From the NCBI RefSeq assembly GCF_016595495.1, contig NZ_JAENIM010000016.1:64001-128000 (forward strand): 64,000 bases of DNA. Reading direction: 5' to 3'. Each line of letters opens with the position of its first letter. The stretch's first letter is position 1. This DNA comes from Persicirhabdus sediminis (GTDB lineage Bacteria > Verrucomicrobiota > Verrucomicrobiia > Verrucomicrobiales > Akkermansiaceae). Both the position numbers and the translations under genes were made by a program. The notes beneath the pieces were generated by a model that saw nothing but the letters and a program-made list of their open reading frames with translations, was not told where the DNA came from and searched no databases. This document shows positions 47,215-55,676 of this stretch, in pieces.

Positions 47215-47320
47215 TTCCATTTCCCCTCCGGGGAATCATCTGCTAGCCGGTAACCACGGGTTGCACTCGCTGCGCTCGCTGACCCGCGGCTAAAGTCTTA
47301 TAACCCTTCGGGTTAGTCAG
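47215..47320 (+). repeat. REP-like dispersed element, copy D
   Basis: Begins CCATTTCCCCTCCGGGGAA and keeps the core CCACGGGTTG, CACTCGCTGCGCTCGCTG, ACCCGCGGCTAAAGTC and the closing CCCTTCGGGTTAG, in the same order as copies A and C 30 kb away. Internal differences lie mostly in the arms, some compensatory. It runs directly into the 12-base array. Confidence 0.85.
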
Positions 47321-47323
47321 ATG

Positions 47324-47587
47324 GCTGGGTTTCTAGCTGGGTTTCTGGCTGGGTTTCTGGCTGGGTTTCTGGCTGGGTTTCTGGCTGGGTTTCTGGCTGG
47401 GTTTCTGGCTGGGTTTCTGGCTGGGTTTCTGGCTGGGTTTCTGGCTGGGTTTCTGGCTGGGTTTCTGGCTGGGTTTCTGGCTGGGTTTCTGGCTGGGTTT
47501 CTGGCTGGGTTTCTGGTTGGGTTTCTAGCTGGGTTTCTAGCTGGGTTTCTAGCTGGGTTTCTAGCTGGGTTTCTAGCTGGGTTTCTA
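47324..47587 (+). repeat. Minisatellite of 22 units of 12 bases (GCTGGGTTTCTG)
   Basis: 22 head-to-tail units, no length variation. The first unit ends CTA, the next block ends CTG, one unit reads GTTGGG, and the last block ends CTA again. This indicates two homogenised blocks. Because the unit is a multiple of three, frames stay open on both strands (A-G-F-L repeats on plus, N-P-A-R repeats on minus), but I do not regard either as a gene. Confidence 0.97.
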
Positions 47588-47815
47588 GCTGGCTGGGGTT
47601 TTATGTTTGTTTTGCTTTGTTGGACTTCGGTTATGAGCTCCGATTGGTGAGGGTGGCTTTGGGGTGTCGCGTAGATGTCATTGTTGAGTAAATTGTATTG
47701 TTTGCTTCTGTTGTTGTGCCTTTGGGGTGATTTTTTGTGGATAATTTTCATTTCTAAGTGTCTCACTTTCAGTGTTTACTGTGTGGCATTTTCTGATTTC
47801 CTGTCAAAATTACTT

Positions 47816-47834
47816 GCTATTGAGAATCGATTGC
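47816..47834. promoter_or_regulatory. Fur-box-like site upstream of the TonB-dependent receptor
   Basis: GCTATTGAGAATCGATTGC matches 12 of 19 positions of the Fur consensus GATAATGATAATCATTATC, including the central GA-x-AATC. It lies 41 bases before the receptor ATG. This suggests iron-repressed expression of the receptor and perhaps the downstream TonB operon. Confidence 0.5.
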
Positions 47835-47874
47835 AATAAAACGCCGCCGGCGCAGCCAGCGTCAACATCACCCT

Positions 47875-50091
47875 ATGAAAAAACAAACACTATACTTTGC
47901 CGTCTCCATTATGAGTCTAGGTTGCTCAGCTGCATTTGCTGCTGAGGTAGAAGGTCAGGCTGAGCCTGTTGATTCTCTCACTGAGTCATCGATTTTAGAA
48001 GAGCTCGCCACTACGACTATTGTTGGTAGTAAAGAAAAAGCCTGGCAATTAGCTGGATCGGCAGCTTACCTGGATACTTCTGATATTCGCGATCAGAGTT
48101 ATAACAATGTGAACCGCGTGCTGGCTAAAGTTCCTGGTGTATATGTACGCGAGGAAGATGGTTTTGGTAATTTCCCAAATATTTCTATCCGTGGTGTGGA
48201 TGGAACTCGTAGTTCAAAAGTTACGCTGATGGAAGATGGTGTGATTGCTGCACCAGCTCCTTATTCAGCTCCAGCTGCTTATTATTCTCCAGCGGTAGCT
48301 CGTATGGCTGGCCTTGAGGTCCTTAAGGGATCTAGCCAGATCAAATACGGCCCGCACACAACTGGCGGTGTGATTAACTATCTATCAACACCAGTTCCTG
48401 AAGAAGAAACATTTTACGCCAAGGCGACTTATGGTTCATGGAATTCCATGTTCTTACACGCTAACTACGGCAATACCGTGCAGACCAAAAATGGTAAAGT
48501 GGGCTATCTAGCTGAGCTTCTCTACCAGAGCTCTGACGGTTACGAAAAACTACCTAACGGTGGTGATACAGGTTATCAGCGCATTGAGCCAATGTTCAAA
48601 GTGTTCTGGGAGCCAGATTCAGCTGCTTACCAGCGCGTTGAGTTCAAATATGGTTATACTGATTTTGAGCAAGATCAAGGTTACCTTGGGCTAACTGAAT
48701 ACGATGTGCGTAACAACCCACACGACCGTTATGCCGCTACTCAGTTTGATAACATGGATAGCTCGCATCACCGCACAGCGCTGAGCTACACCGTGCACCC
48801 ACAGGACAATGTCCAGCTGAATGCCACTGCTTATTATAACAAATTTAAGCGTAATTGGTACAAGCTCAACAAGGTGGATGATCAAAGCCTTAACAAGGCC
48901 CTGCTTGATCCAGCTAGTGTTTCTATTTTGAAAGGTACATCAACTGGTACTATTGATGTTAAAGGCAATAACCGCTCCTATGATAGTTACGGTGTGCAGT
49001 TTGTTGGAGATTTCCAGCTAGAGCACGGTGAAGTACATCACAACATTTCTAGCGGACTTCGTTTCCACTATGACAGTGTGCAGCGCGATCATTATGCTGA
49101 TGAATACAATTCTTTAGGCAATGGTTACTTCTCTGGCCCTGTTGCTATCGATCCAGGTGATGATGCTAGACGTTTTGATAGCACATTTGCGACTTCATTG
49201 TTCTTAGAAGATGATATTAGCTTCGGTGCTTGGACTGTAAAGCCAGGTGTGCGTATCGAGCACATGAACTACGAGTTCCGTGAAGGAGATGGTGCAGAAA
49301 CTCAGGAAGATTCACTAACGGCGGTGTCTGGTGGCATCGGCGCAACTTATACTCTTGATGACAACAACTTATTCTATGGTGGTATTTACCGTGGTATCTC
49401 GACTCCCGGTGCTAAGGCTGCAATTACTTCGTCAGTGGAGAATGAAGAATCCCTCTCGCTGGAGTTAGGTTGGAGAACCAAGCAAAATGGTGTCCTGATT
49501 GACCTTGCTGGTTTCTATACTGATTACTCTAACTTGATTGCCCGTGAGAGCATTGGTACAGGTCAAAACGATGATGAAAATGCTGGTGATGCACGCATCT
49601 GGGGCATCGAATCTCTGATCAGCTACGACTACGCAGCTGAGAACGGATTTAGCTACAACCTGCCAACATACCTCTCTCTGACTTACTCAAAGGCGACTCT
49701 GGAGAATGCGCTAGAAGAAGGCGGTGGCGACGGAATCTGGGCTGGCGGCGAAGATGGCGCCATGATGCCATACGTTCCTGAGTGGAAGCTCGCTGCAGGT
49801 GTGGGCTACGCTGCTCATAACTGGGGAGCTAACCTCGATATGACTTACGTTAGTGGTAGCTACGGCACGGCTAAAAACCTCGACGCGCCTGAAGATTCTG
49901 CTCGCGAAGGAAAAATCGACGATGCGCTTCTGTTTGATGTTTCAGCATGGTATCAAATCAACGAAAACTGGAGACTCCTCGGTGGCGTCCACAACCTGTT
50001 TGACGAGCAGTACATTACCACTCGTCTTCCAGAAGGACCTCGCAGTGGCGCTCCACGTCAGCTCTACGCTGGCTTCGAAGTGACATTCTAA
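47875..50091 (+). CDS. TonB-dependent outer-membrane receptor (FecA-like)
   Basis: A 738-residue gated outer-membrane channel. Signal peptide 1 to about 22. The plug domain (about 45-200) has VNRVLAKVPGVYVREEDGFG, ISIRGVDGTRSSKVTLMEDG and GLEVLKGSSQIKYGPHTTGG, then a 22-strand barrel ending in the outer-membrane terminal Phe (YAGFEVTF). The plug sequence resembles the FecA branch (ferric citrate and related), but the extended N-terminal signalling domain of FecA is absent, so no sigma/anti-sigma control is implied. The ligand is unknown; the Fur-like site favours iron. It lies 105 bases upstream of the TonB operon that would energise it. Confidence 0.93.
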   Translation: MKKQTLYFAVSIMSLGCSAAFAAEVEGQAEPVDSLTESSILEELATTTIVGSKEKAWQLAGSAAYLDTSDIRDQSYNNVNRVLAKVPGVYVREEDGFGNFPNISIRGVDGTRSSKVTLMEDGVIAAPAPYSAPAAYYSPAVARMAGLEVLKGSSQIKYGPHTTGGVINYLSTPVPEEETFYAKATYGSWNSMFLHANYGNTVQTKNGKVGYLAELLYQSSDGYEKLPNGGDTGYQRIEPMFKVFWEPDSAAYQRVEFKYGYTDFEQDQGYLGLTEYDVRNNPHDRYAATQFDNMDSSHHRTALSYTVHPQDNVQLNATAYYNKFKRNWYKLNKVDDQSLNKALLDPASVSILKGTSTGTIDVKGNNRSYDSYGVQFVGDFQLEHGEVHHNISSGLRFHYDSVQRDHYADEYNSLGNGYFSGPVAIDPGDDARRFDSTFATSLFLEDDISFGAWTVKPGVRIEHMNYEFREGDGAETQEDSLTAVSGGIGATYTLDDNNLFYGGIYRGISTPGAKAAITSSVENEESLSLELGWRTKQNGVLIDLAGFYTDYSNLIARESIGTGQNDDENAGDARIWGIESLISYDYAAENGFSYNLPTYLSLTYSKATLENALEEGGGDGIWAGGEDGAMMPYVPEWKLAAGVGYAAHNWGANLDMTYVSGSYGTAKNLDAPEDSAREGKIDDALLFDVSAWYQINENWRLLGGVHNLFDEQYITTRLPEGPRSGAPRQLYAGFEVTF

Positions 50092-50146
50092 TCAAAATCT
50101 TTTGTTCATTGTTCATAATACATAATATAAAGAACTGGTAGTCTGT

Positions 50147-50174
50147 CAGCGAGCGTCCTATAGGGCGTTCGCTG
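50147..50174 (+). promoter_or_regulatory. Strong hairpin between receptor gene and TonB operon
   Basis: CAGCGAGCGTCCTA and TAGGGCGTTCGCTG form a near-perfect stem (two G-U pairs) in the 105-base gap. There is no T run after it, so it is not a standard terminator. It could act as an mRNA stabiliser or processing site giving unequal expression of receptor and operon. Confidence 0.45.
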
Positions 50175-50196
50175 TCAGCACTTAAAAATTAATCCT

Positions 50197-50970
50197 ATGA
50201 AGAAGTTAACTGTAATGGTCCTAATGTCTGTGCCAGCTTGCCTGCTAGCCCAGCCAGATGCCGTAGATGAAAACGCCGCTAAAATCAATCCTGTCGAAGA
50301 TAGAGAGATGATTCGTCAGTGGGTGCAAACTGAACAGTTAGCTTCTGAGGAACTCGCCAGCTGGCAGACGGATAAAGCCAATATGCAAGAGCTGCTCGAG
50401 CTCTATCAGGCAGAGCTGAAATTACTCAGCGAGGAGATCGACCAAGCTGGCCAAGCTGCTGCTTTGGTGAACGAAGAAAAACAAGAGCTGGAAGCTGATC
50501 TGGCTGAGCATCGTGATAATCGCCGCTATCTAGCTGAAAATTTAGTGCGTTTGCAGCCAAAGTTAGCTAGTGTTGCCGTGCGATTTCCTGAGCCATTGAA
50601 GACTGAGCTGGATGCAGATCTAGTGGCTTTAAATGAGCTGAGTGCAATCGACAAACCACGTGAGGTGCTGCAGGCGATGATTGCTGTTATTTCTGGTGCG
50701 GCACGTTTTAACCGCAGCATCACCATCGCTGATAGTATCGATACGGTTGATGGAAAAGAGCTCGCTAGCAAGGTGCTCTATCTTGGCCTCGCGCAGGCCT
50801 ATTATGTTTCTGGAAATGGCAGCAATGCTGGTACGGGGAAACCATCAGCTGATGGCTGGCAGTGGACTGCTAAACCCGAGCTAGCTGGATCTATCCGCCA
50901 AGCGATTGCCATCTACGAGCGCGAAGCTCAACCGCAACTTACCGAACTCCCACTCACTATCAGCAAGTAA
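50197..50970 (+). CDS. DUF3450-type periplasmic protein of TtpC-like TonB system
   Basis: A 257-residue protein with a signal peptide (1 to about 19, ending LLAQ) and a long coiled coil (about 45-120). A C-terminal globular part follows (YLGLAQAYYVSGNGSNAGTG). This architecture and position match the DUF3450 proteins that open TonB2/TonB3-type operons with a TtpC-like ExbB. It is thought to work in the periplasm with the TtpC-like subunit. The next gene starts 9 bases downstream. Confidence 0.85.
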   Translation: MKKLTVMVLMSVPACLLAQPDAVDENAAKINPVEDREMIRQWVQTEQLASEELASWQTDKANMQELLELYQAELKLLSEEIDQAGQAAALVNEEKQELEADLAEHRDNRRYLAENLVRLQPKLASVAVRFPEPLKTELDADLVALNELSAIDKPREVLQAMIAVISGAARFNRSITIADSIDTVDGKELASKVLYLGLAQAYYVSGNGSNAGTGKPSADGWQWTAKPELAGSIRQAIAIYEREAQPQLTELPLTISK

Positions 50971-50979
50971 TCTATCGTC

Positions 50980-52344
50980 ATGAAAAAATTGATCACATTG
51001 TGGGTTTGTTCAGCTATGGCTGCCACCAGCTTGTTTGCTGAGAATGATTCTATCAAACAAGACCTCAAGCTCGCCATTGAAAAACTCAGCGAGCAACGAG
51101 CTGAAATCGCTCAGGAAAAACCGCAGCTAGCAAAGGCATTTGAAAATACCAAAGCTGATTTGCTAGAGCGTCGCCGTCAGGTGCGCCTGGCGCGCATGAC
51201 GGAAGCTGATAGGGAGTCGCTGCTCAAAGAACTCAAACGCCGCAAGCATACTGAAGGGCAAGATATTCAATACCTATCAGGCCTGACTCGTGACTTTGGC
51301 ATCAAGTTTGAAAATGCTCTGCTAGCTGGAGAGAAAGAAGCTTATAAGTCGACATTTGACCAACTGCTCGGCGCGAAGTCGCTGTCTACAAAAGATCAAC
51401 TAACTCAAGGCGTGAAGGTGCTCGAGCTAGGTGTGGATCGACTTGATCAACTGATGGGCGGAGCCGTAGTAGCTGGAAAAGCCAGCGCGGTGAGCGGTGA
51501 AGTGAAAACCGGTAACTACTACCTAGCTGGTCCGCTGGCTTGGTTTGTCGCTGATGATAGTTCTCTAGCTGGCTCGGTAGTATACGAAAAAGGCAGTGCC
51601 ATCCCGATGGTTAGCCAAGGCAATGCTGGTGATGTAAAGTATCTAGCAGCTGGCGGTGAAGCCAAGGTGATGGTTGATGTCACCGGCGGTAAAGCACAGG
51701 CTTTAGCTGAGCTCAGCTTCGACCGTTGGTCATTGTTCAAAAAAGGTGGTTTCTGGATTTGGCCAATCATCAGCATCGCTCTGATCTCACTCATCTGCGC
51801 CTTGATTAAGGCGACTCAAATTTACCGCGTGAGCACACCAAGTGACGGTTGGCTGGCGCAAATTCTCGAGGCTGTGCGCGAAGGGGAGCTTGAGAATGCG
51901 AAGGAGATTTGTGACCGCGCTTACCATCCGGTAGGTGGGTTGATCAAAAAATCTATCGATTTCATAAAAGCTGGCCCAGACGTTGTTGAGGAAGTGGTTT
52001 ATGAGCAGTTGATAGGTGTGCAGAGCAAACTGCAAACGTGGCTGTCATTCATTGCCATTACCGCAGCTACAGCGCCATTGATCGGTCTGTTGGGGACTGT
52101 TTCCGGCATGATCAAAACATTCAACGTCATCACTGTGGTTGGCACGAGTGACCCTCGTCCGCTAGCTGGTGGTATTTCCGAGGCCTTGGTAACGACATTG
52201 TTTGGTCTTATCGTCGCGATTCCGGCACTGATTTTACATGCGCTCCTATCTAGACGTTGTCAGGGTATTTCACAGGCAGCGGAGAAGTTAGGGCTTACCT
52301 TTGTAAATGGTCTGCGCGGTGGTAGTGAAGAAAAAGCTAACTAA
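50980..52344 (+). CDS. TtpC-like MotA/TolQ/ExbB proton channel protein with periplasmic N-domain
   Basis: A 454-residue protein. Signal peptide (1 to about 20), a charged helical periplasmic domain (about 25-250), then the ExbB core with three membrane helices (about 258-278, 350-378, 400-422). The conserved TAPLIGLLGTVSGMIKTF and ALVTTLFGLIVAIPA are present. The long N-domain marks the TtpC subgroup first described in Vibrio TonB2 systems. It should form a proton-driven complex with the ExbB, ExbD and TonB encoded just downstream. Confidence 0.9.
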   Translation: MKKLITLWVCSAMAATSLFAENDSIKQDLKLAIEKLSEQRAEIAQEKPQLAKAFENTKADLLERRRQVRLARMTEADRESLLKELKRRKHTEGQDIQYLSGLTRDFGIKFENALLAGEKEAYKSTFDQLLGAKSLSTKDQLTQGVKVLELGVDRLDQLMGGAVVAGKASAVSGEVKTGNYYLAGPLAWFVADDSSLAGSVVYEKGSAIPMVSQGNAGDVKYLAAGGEAKVMVDVTGGKAQALAELSFDRWSLFKKGGFWIWPIISIALISLICALIKATQIYRVSTPSDGWLAQILEAVREGELENAKEICDRAYHPVGGLIKKSIDFIKAGPDVVEEVVYEQLIGVQSKLQTWLSFIAITAATAPLIGLLGTVSGMIKTFNVITVVGTSDPRPLAGGISEALVTTLFGLIVAIPALILHALLSRRCQGISQAAEKLGLTFVNGLRGGSEEKAN

Positions 52345-52358
52345 TACTTACTGTTGAT

Positions 52359-52889
52359 ATGTTTCTAAACGAACTCAAAATCATGCTCGAGCACGGGGGA
52401 TTTATCCTCTGGGGGCTGATTGCCTTGAGTTTATCTGTCTACATGATGTTAGCGGTGACTTGGCTTGGCTTGATTCGTGTGCGTAGGCAGATCAAAGCGC
52501 ATCGCCAAGAGCTGGCTGAGGTCGATGATATCAAACAGGTCGAGCGCAAATTTGCCATGTTCGAGCTCGATGAGTTAGCTTGGGTCCAGCGGCGCATTCC
52601 ATTTATTGCGGTGCTCTCTAGCGTCGCGCCACTACTTGGCTTGCTGGGGACTGTAGCTGGTATGTTAGTCATGTTTTCTGGTTTGGCCACCAGTAGCCAA
52701 GCTCAGCCGATAGACAAAATTTCCGCGGGTATTTCACAAGCGCTTGTCACCACGCAAGCAGGTTTGTTGATAGCCATTCCCGCAGCGTTTTTATTAGCGG
52801 TTTTGCGTAAAAAAACCTCGGAAACCCATGATTACCTGCAGCAAGGGTTGCACATGGGCTTGGTCGAAATGAAAGTAAAAAATAGTTAG
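52359..52889 (+). CDS. ExbB-type proton channel subunit
   Basis: A 176-residue MotA/TolQ/ExbB family protein with three membrane helices (about 15-38, 85-112, 128-152). It carries the core motif SVAPLLGLLGTVAGMLVMF and ALVTTQAGLLIAIPAAFLLA. It lacks the N-terminal periplasmic domain of the preceding gene, so the operon encodes two different ExbB paralogs, as in TtpC-type systems. Three bases separate it from exbD. Confidence 0.92.
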   Translation: MFLNELKIMLEHGGFILWGLIALSLSVYMMLAVTWLGLIRVRRQIKAHRQELAEVDDIKQVERKFAMFELDELAWVQRRIPFIAVLSSVAPLLGLLGTVAGMLVMFSGLATSSQAQPIDKISAGISQALVTTQAGLLIAIPAAFLLAVLRKKTSETHDYLQQGLHMGLVEMKVKNS

Positions 52890-52891
52890 TT

Positions 52892-53299
52892 ATGAGAAGA
52901 TTTCGCAATTTTAATAGCCAGGACGGCGCGGCCTCTGAGATCAACATCTCACCATTGATTGATGTGGTCTTCATTCTCTTGATTTTCTTCATCGTTACCG
53001 CTGTTTTCAACGAGCAGACCGGTGTGGATGTCAATAAACCACGTGCTGCTTCTGCGCAGGACCTCGAAGCACAATCGATTCTCTTTGCTGTCACCGCTAA
53101 CGGCCAAATCTATCATGGTGGTAGAGTGGTCGGGTTAGATGGTGTGCAGAGCATCGTTTCGGCTCGCCTGCAGGAAGATGAAACCATGCCGGTCATCATT
53201 CAAGGTGACGAAGGAGCCAGCCACGGAGCAGTGGTTAAAGTTCTTGATGCTGCAAAGTTAGGTGGCGCCGAGAGTGTTTCTCTAGCAACGGCAAAATAA
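52892..53299 (+). CDS. ExbD/TolR-type biopolymer transport protein
   Basis: A 135-residue protein with one N-terminal membrane helix (about 20-42) and a periplasmic domain. The helix contains Asp24 in INISPLIDVVFILLIFFIV, the proton-carrying residue of ExbD. The C-terminal part (VIIQGDEGASHGAVVKVLDA) matches the ExbD/TolR fold. It works with the two ExbB proteins to energise the following TonB. Confidence 0.94.
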   Translation: MRRFRNFNSQDGAASEINISPLIDVVFILLIFFIVTAVFNEQTGVDVNKPRAASAQDLEAQSILFAVTANGQIYHGGRVVGLDGVQSIVSARLQEDETMPVIIQGDEGASHGAVVKVLDAAKLGGAESVSLATAK

Positions 53300-53307
53300 T
53301 TACCCAT

Positions 53308-53997
53308 ATGGCCATCAGAGCAATTATTTTTGGAGTAGCGATCACAGCCATCCTCATGGGGGTGTTAGTGATGACGCGGCTGATGGTTCACGAGCCCGAC
53401 GAGAAGGTTTTTGAAATCACTGAGATCTCAGTTGCTTCTGAGCCCGAACCTCCTACTCCTGAGCCAGAGGAAGTTCCGCCAGAAGACGCGCCGCCGCCAC
53501 CACCGTCGGTAGCTGATTTGCAGATCACGCAAGATGTGGCGCGCCCAGCAATGATGATGTCGGAGCTGAAGTTTGACCCGTCATTGAGTGTCGAAACATT
53601 CTTTAGTGATACGCCACCATCACCGATTGCGGTGCCCAAACCTGCACCAAAACCAAAGGCTGTAGCGCCGCCGGCTAAACCCAAAAGTAAGGCTAGCCCA
53701 AAGCCGCGCTCAACATATTCCGTTGGTGAGTTAGATTCAGCGCCGCGTTTGTTACATGCGCCATCGATCACGTATCCATCGGCTCTAACTCGCCGAGGTG
53801 TACGTAGTGTCAGAGTTACTGTGGAGGTGGAAATTGATACCTCTGGCAGAACTCGTCTGGTTGGCAAAGTCAATTCACCAAACCGTGAACTCATCCCGCA
53901 AGCGACACGTATCGCTAACGGTTCACGATTCACTGTACCCACTCATAAAGGAAAGCCGGTCAAAGTGCGCATGCGCTGGCCGATTACGATCAAATAA
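53308..53997 (+). CDS. TonB energy-transducing protein
   Basis: A 229-residue protein. An N-terminal membrane helix (about 5-25) is followed by a Pro/Glu-rich stretch (about 45-70), a Pro/Lys-rich stretch (about 110-135), and a C-terminal TonB domain (about 150-229) with ITYPSALTRRGVRSVRVTVE at its start. It spans the periplasm to pull open TonB-dependent receptors such as the one at 47875. Two bases after its stop the next ATG begins. Confidence 0.92.
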   Translation: MAIRAIIFGVAITAILMGVLVMTRLMVHEPDEKVFEITEISVASEPEPPTPEPEEVPPEDAPPPPPSVADLQITQDVARPAMMMSELKFDPSLSVETFFSDTPPSPIAVPKPAPKPKAVAPPAKPKSKASPKPRSTYSVGELDSAPRLLHAPSITYPSALTRRGVRSVRVTVEVEIDTSGRTRLVGKVNSPNRELIPQATRIANGSRFTVPTHKGKPVKVRMRWPITIK

Positions 53998-53998
53998 C

Positions 53999-55372
53999 AT
54001 GAAAGCCATTTCAAGTTTCCTCAGTCTTATTATTCTCGGCGGTTCATTCAGCTCACTCAGTGCAGCTGATCCACTGCCATTGTCGTCGCATTACTGGAAG
54101 GATGATGCCTTTCTCAAAGCCTTCAATGGCTCGTACCGCATCAATGCTCGTGTTGAACCTAACGTCACGGGTGAAGAGCGTGCTCTTTTGGTTTCGATAG
54201 AAAAAAACATGGCTGACGGCCAGCGGCAGGCGGCGATTGATAAACTCAAGGCGAGCCCGCTAGCTGGAAATTCTGCTGCCATTCAATTCAACCTCGGTAA
54301 CCTGTATTTTGAAGAAGGGGAGAACGAGCTGGCGCTGGAAAGTTTTCAGAGCGCGCTGAAAAAGTTACCAACATTTCGCCGTGCTCACCGCAACATTTCC
54401 TACGTTTACGCCCGTGAACTGAAGTGGGATGATGCCTTGCCGCACCTGGTGCAAGCTCTTGAGTTAGGTGACCAGAGTGGATCCGTTTATGGTCTGATAG
54501 GTTATTGTCGCATGGAAAAAGAGCAATACGCATCGGCTCTGCAGGCATATCGCATGGCGCAGATCACTGAGCCTGATAGCCTCGACTGGAAGGCTGGTGT
54601 GGCTCAGTGTTTGCAGTTCCTGAATCAGAATGAAGAGGCCTTAGCCTTGATTGAAGAAGTGATTCAGTCGCGTCCTGATGAAGATAGTTATTACTTGTTG
54701 CAGGCTTCTATCCAGCTGGCAATGGGACGTCCAGCTGACGCCAGAGTGAATCTGGAATTGCTGAGACGGTATGAAAAGTTGGACGCTGAGAATCAGCTGT
54801 TGTTAGCTAATCTGCACCTGCAACTTGGTCAGCTAGAGCTGGCTAGACCAGTGCTTCAAAATGCACTTAAACAGGAAAAACTACCGGCTCTGGCGACGGC
54901 TCTCAATAGCCTTGAGTATGTAGTTTCTCTGCGCGAGTGGCAGCTAGCTAGTGAGTTTTTGGTGGCGGTAAAAAGCACTTGGCCTGAGAGCGAAGACATT
55001 CAGCTAGACCGTCGTCAGCGCCGTCTATCAGCTATCATTAGTATCGATTCAGAATCCGCGCCAGCCGATGGTGTGCGCATTCTTGAGCAGTTGATTGCTG
55101 AGGATCCACTCGACGGCGAGGCGCTCGTTTTATTAGCAAAATTCCGTATTTCTGAGCAACGCACTGAGGAGGCGGCAATGCTCTTTGAGCAAGCTGCCAA
55201 AGTAGCTGAAGTGGAACGTGAGGCCAAGCTAGAGCACGGCAAAATGCTTGTTGCTCTACGTCGATACGTCGATGCTATTCCGCTGCTAGAATCTGCATTG
55301 AAATTGCAGCCAGAAGAAAGTTTAGCGACCTATTTATCTGCAGTGAAGAGCTTGGCTGAAGCTAAGCAGTAG
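53999..55372 (+). CDS. TPR-repeat periplasmic protein of TonB operon
   Basis: A 457-residue protein. I chose ATG 53999, just after the TonB stop, because it opens a signal peptide (MKAISSFLSLIILGGSFSSL) and has the tight spacing of this operon. The frame upstream overlaps tonB and is not used. The mature protein is built of TPR repeats (for example YFEEGENELALESFQSALKK and VYGLIGYCRMEKEQYASALQ) over most of its length. TPR proteins close TtpC-type TonB operons in other bacteria, where they aid receptor-TonB function. Confidence 0.88.
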   Translation: MKAISSFLSLIILGGSFSSLSAADPLPLSSHYWKDDAFLKAFNGSYRINARVEPNVTGEERALLVSIEKNMADGQRQAAIDKLKASPLAGNSAAIQFNLGNLYFEEGENELALESFQSALKKLPTFRRAHRNISYVYARELKWDDALPHLVQALELGDQSGSVYGLIGYCRMEKEQYASALQAYRMAQITEPDSLDWKAGVAQCLQFLNQNEEALALIEEVIQSRPDEDSYYLLQASIQLAMGRPADARVNLELLRRYEKLDAENQLLLANLHLQLGQLELARPVLQNALKQEKLPALATALNSLEYVVSLREWQLASEFLVAVKSTWPESEDIQLDRRQRRLSAIISIDSESAPADGVRILEQLIAEDPLDGEALVLLAKFRISEQRTEEAAMLFEQAAKVAEVEREAKLEHGKMLVALRRYVDAIPLLESALKLQPEESLATYLSAVKSLAEAKQ

Positions 55373-55408
55373 TCCAGCTAGTTAGCATTTGTTATTATTT
55401 TTATAGCC

Positions 55409-55445
55409 ATTCGCCGAGTCTCATTGAGGCTCGGCGAATTTGTTG
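55409..55445 (+). terminator. Terminator of the TonB operon
   Basis: ATTCGCCGAG and CTCGGCGAAT form a perfect 10-base stem (55409-55418 with 55430-55439), followed by a T-rich TTGTTGTTT. It ends the operon about 35 bases past the TPR gene. Confidence 0.85.
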
Positions 55446-55676
55446 TTTATGGCTCACAGCTCGCGATGGTTGATGCCATTCTTGCAGTTGACTATGCGCA
55501 AAGGTTTTGATTTTCGGCTAACAAGGCAACTGGTGGTGCTAGCTGATTTGATGCCATTACTTGCGGTAAGTGGATAAGCATGCGGTTGTTTTAATTTTAA
55601 TAAATTGGCGGTGAATGATTTGCGGGCTTCCTGTCGTATTGCATTTGTGATGGGAATATCGATTCAATTACGATTC

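Noticed and set aside
47321..47766. Repeat proteins of AGFL (plus) and NPAR (minus)
   Set aside because: Both come only from a 12-base tandem repeat that keeps all frames open; no signal, start context or non-repeat domain supports translation.
53798..53998. Upstream extension of the TPR gene
   Set aside because: It overlaps the TonB coding sequence; the ATG at 53999 starts a proper signal peptide two bases after the tonB stop.
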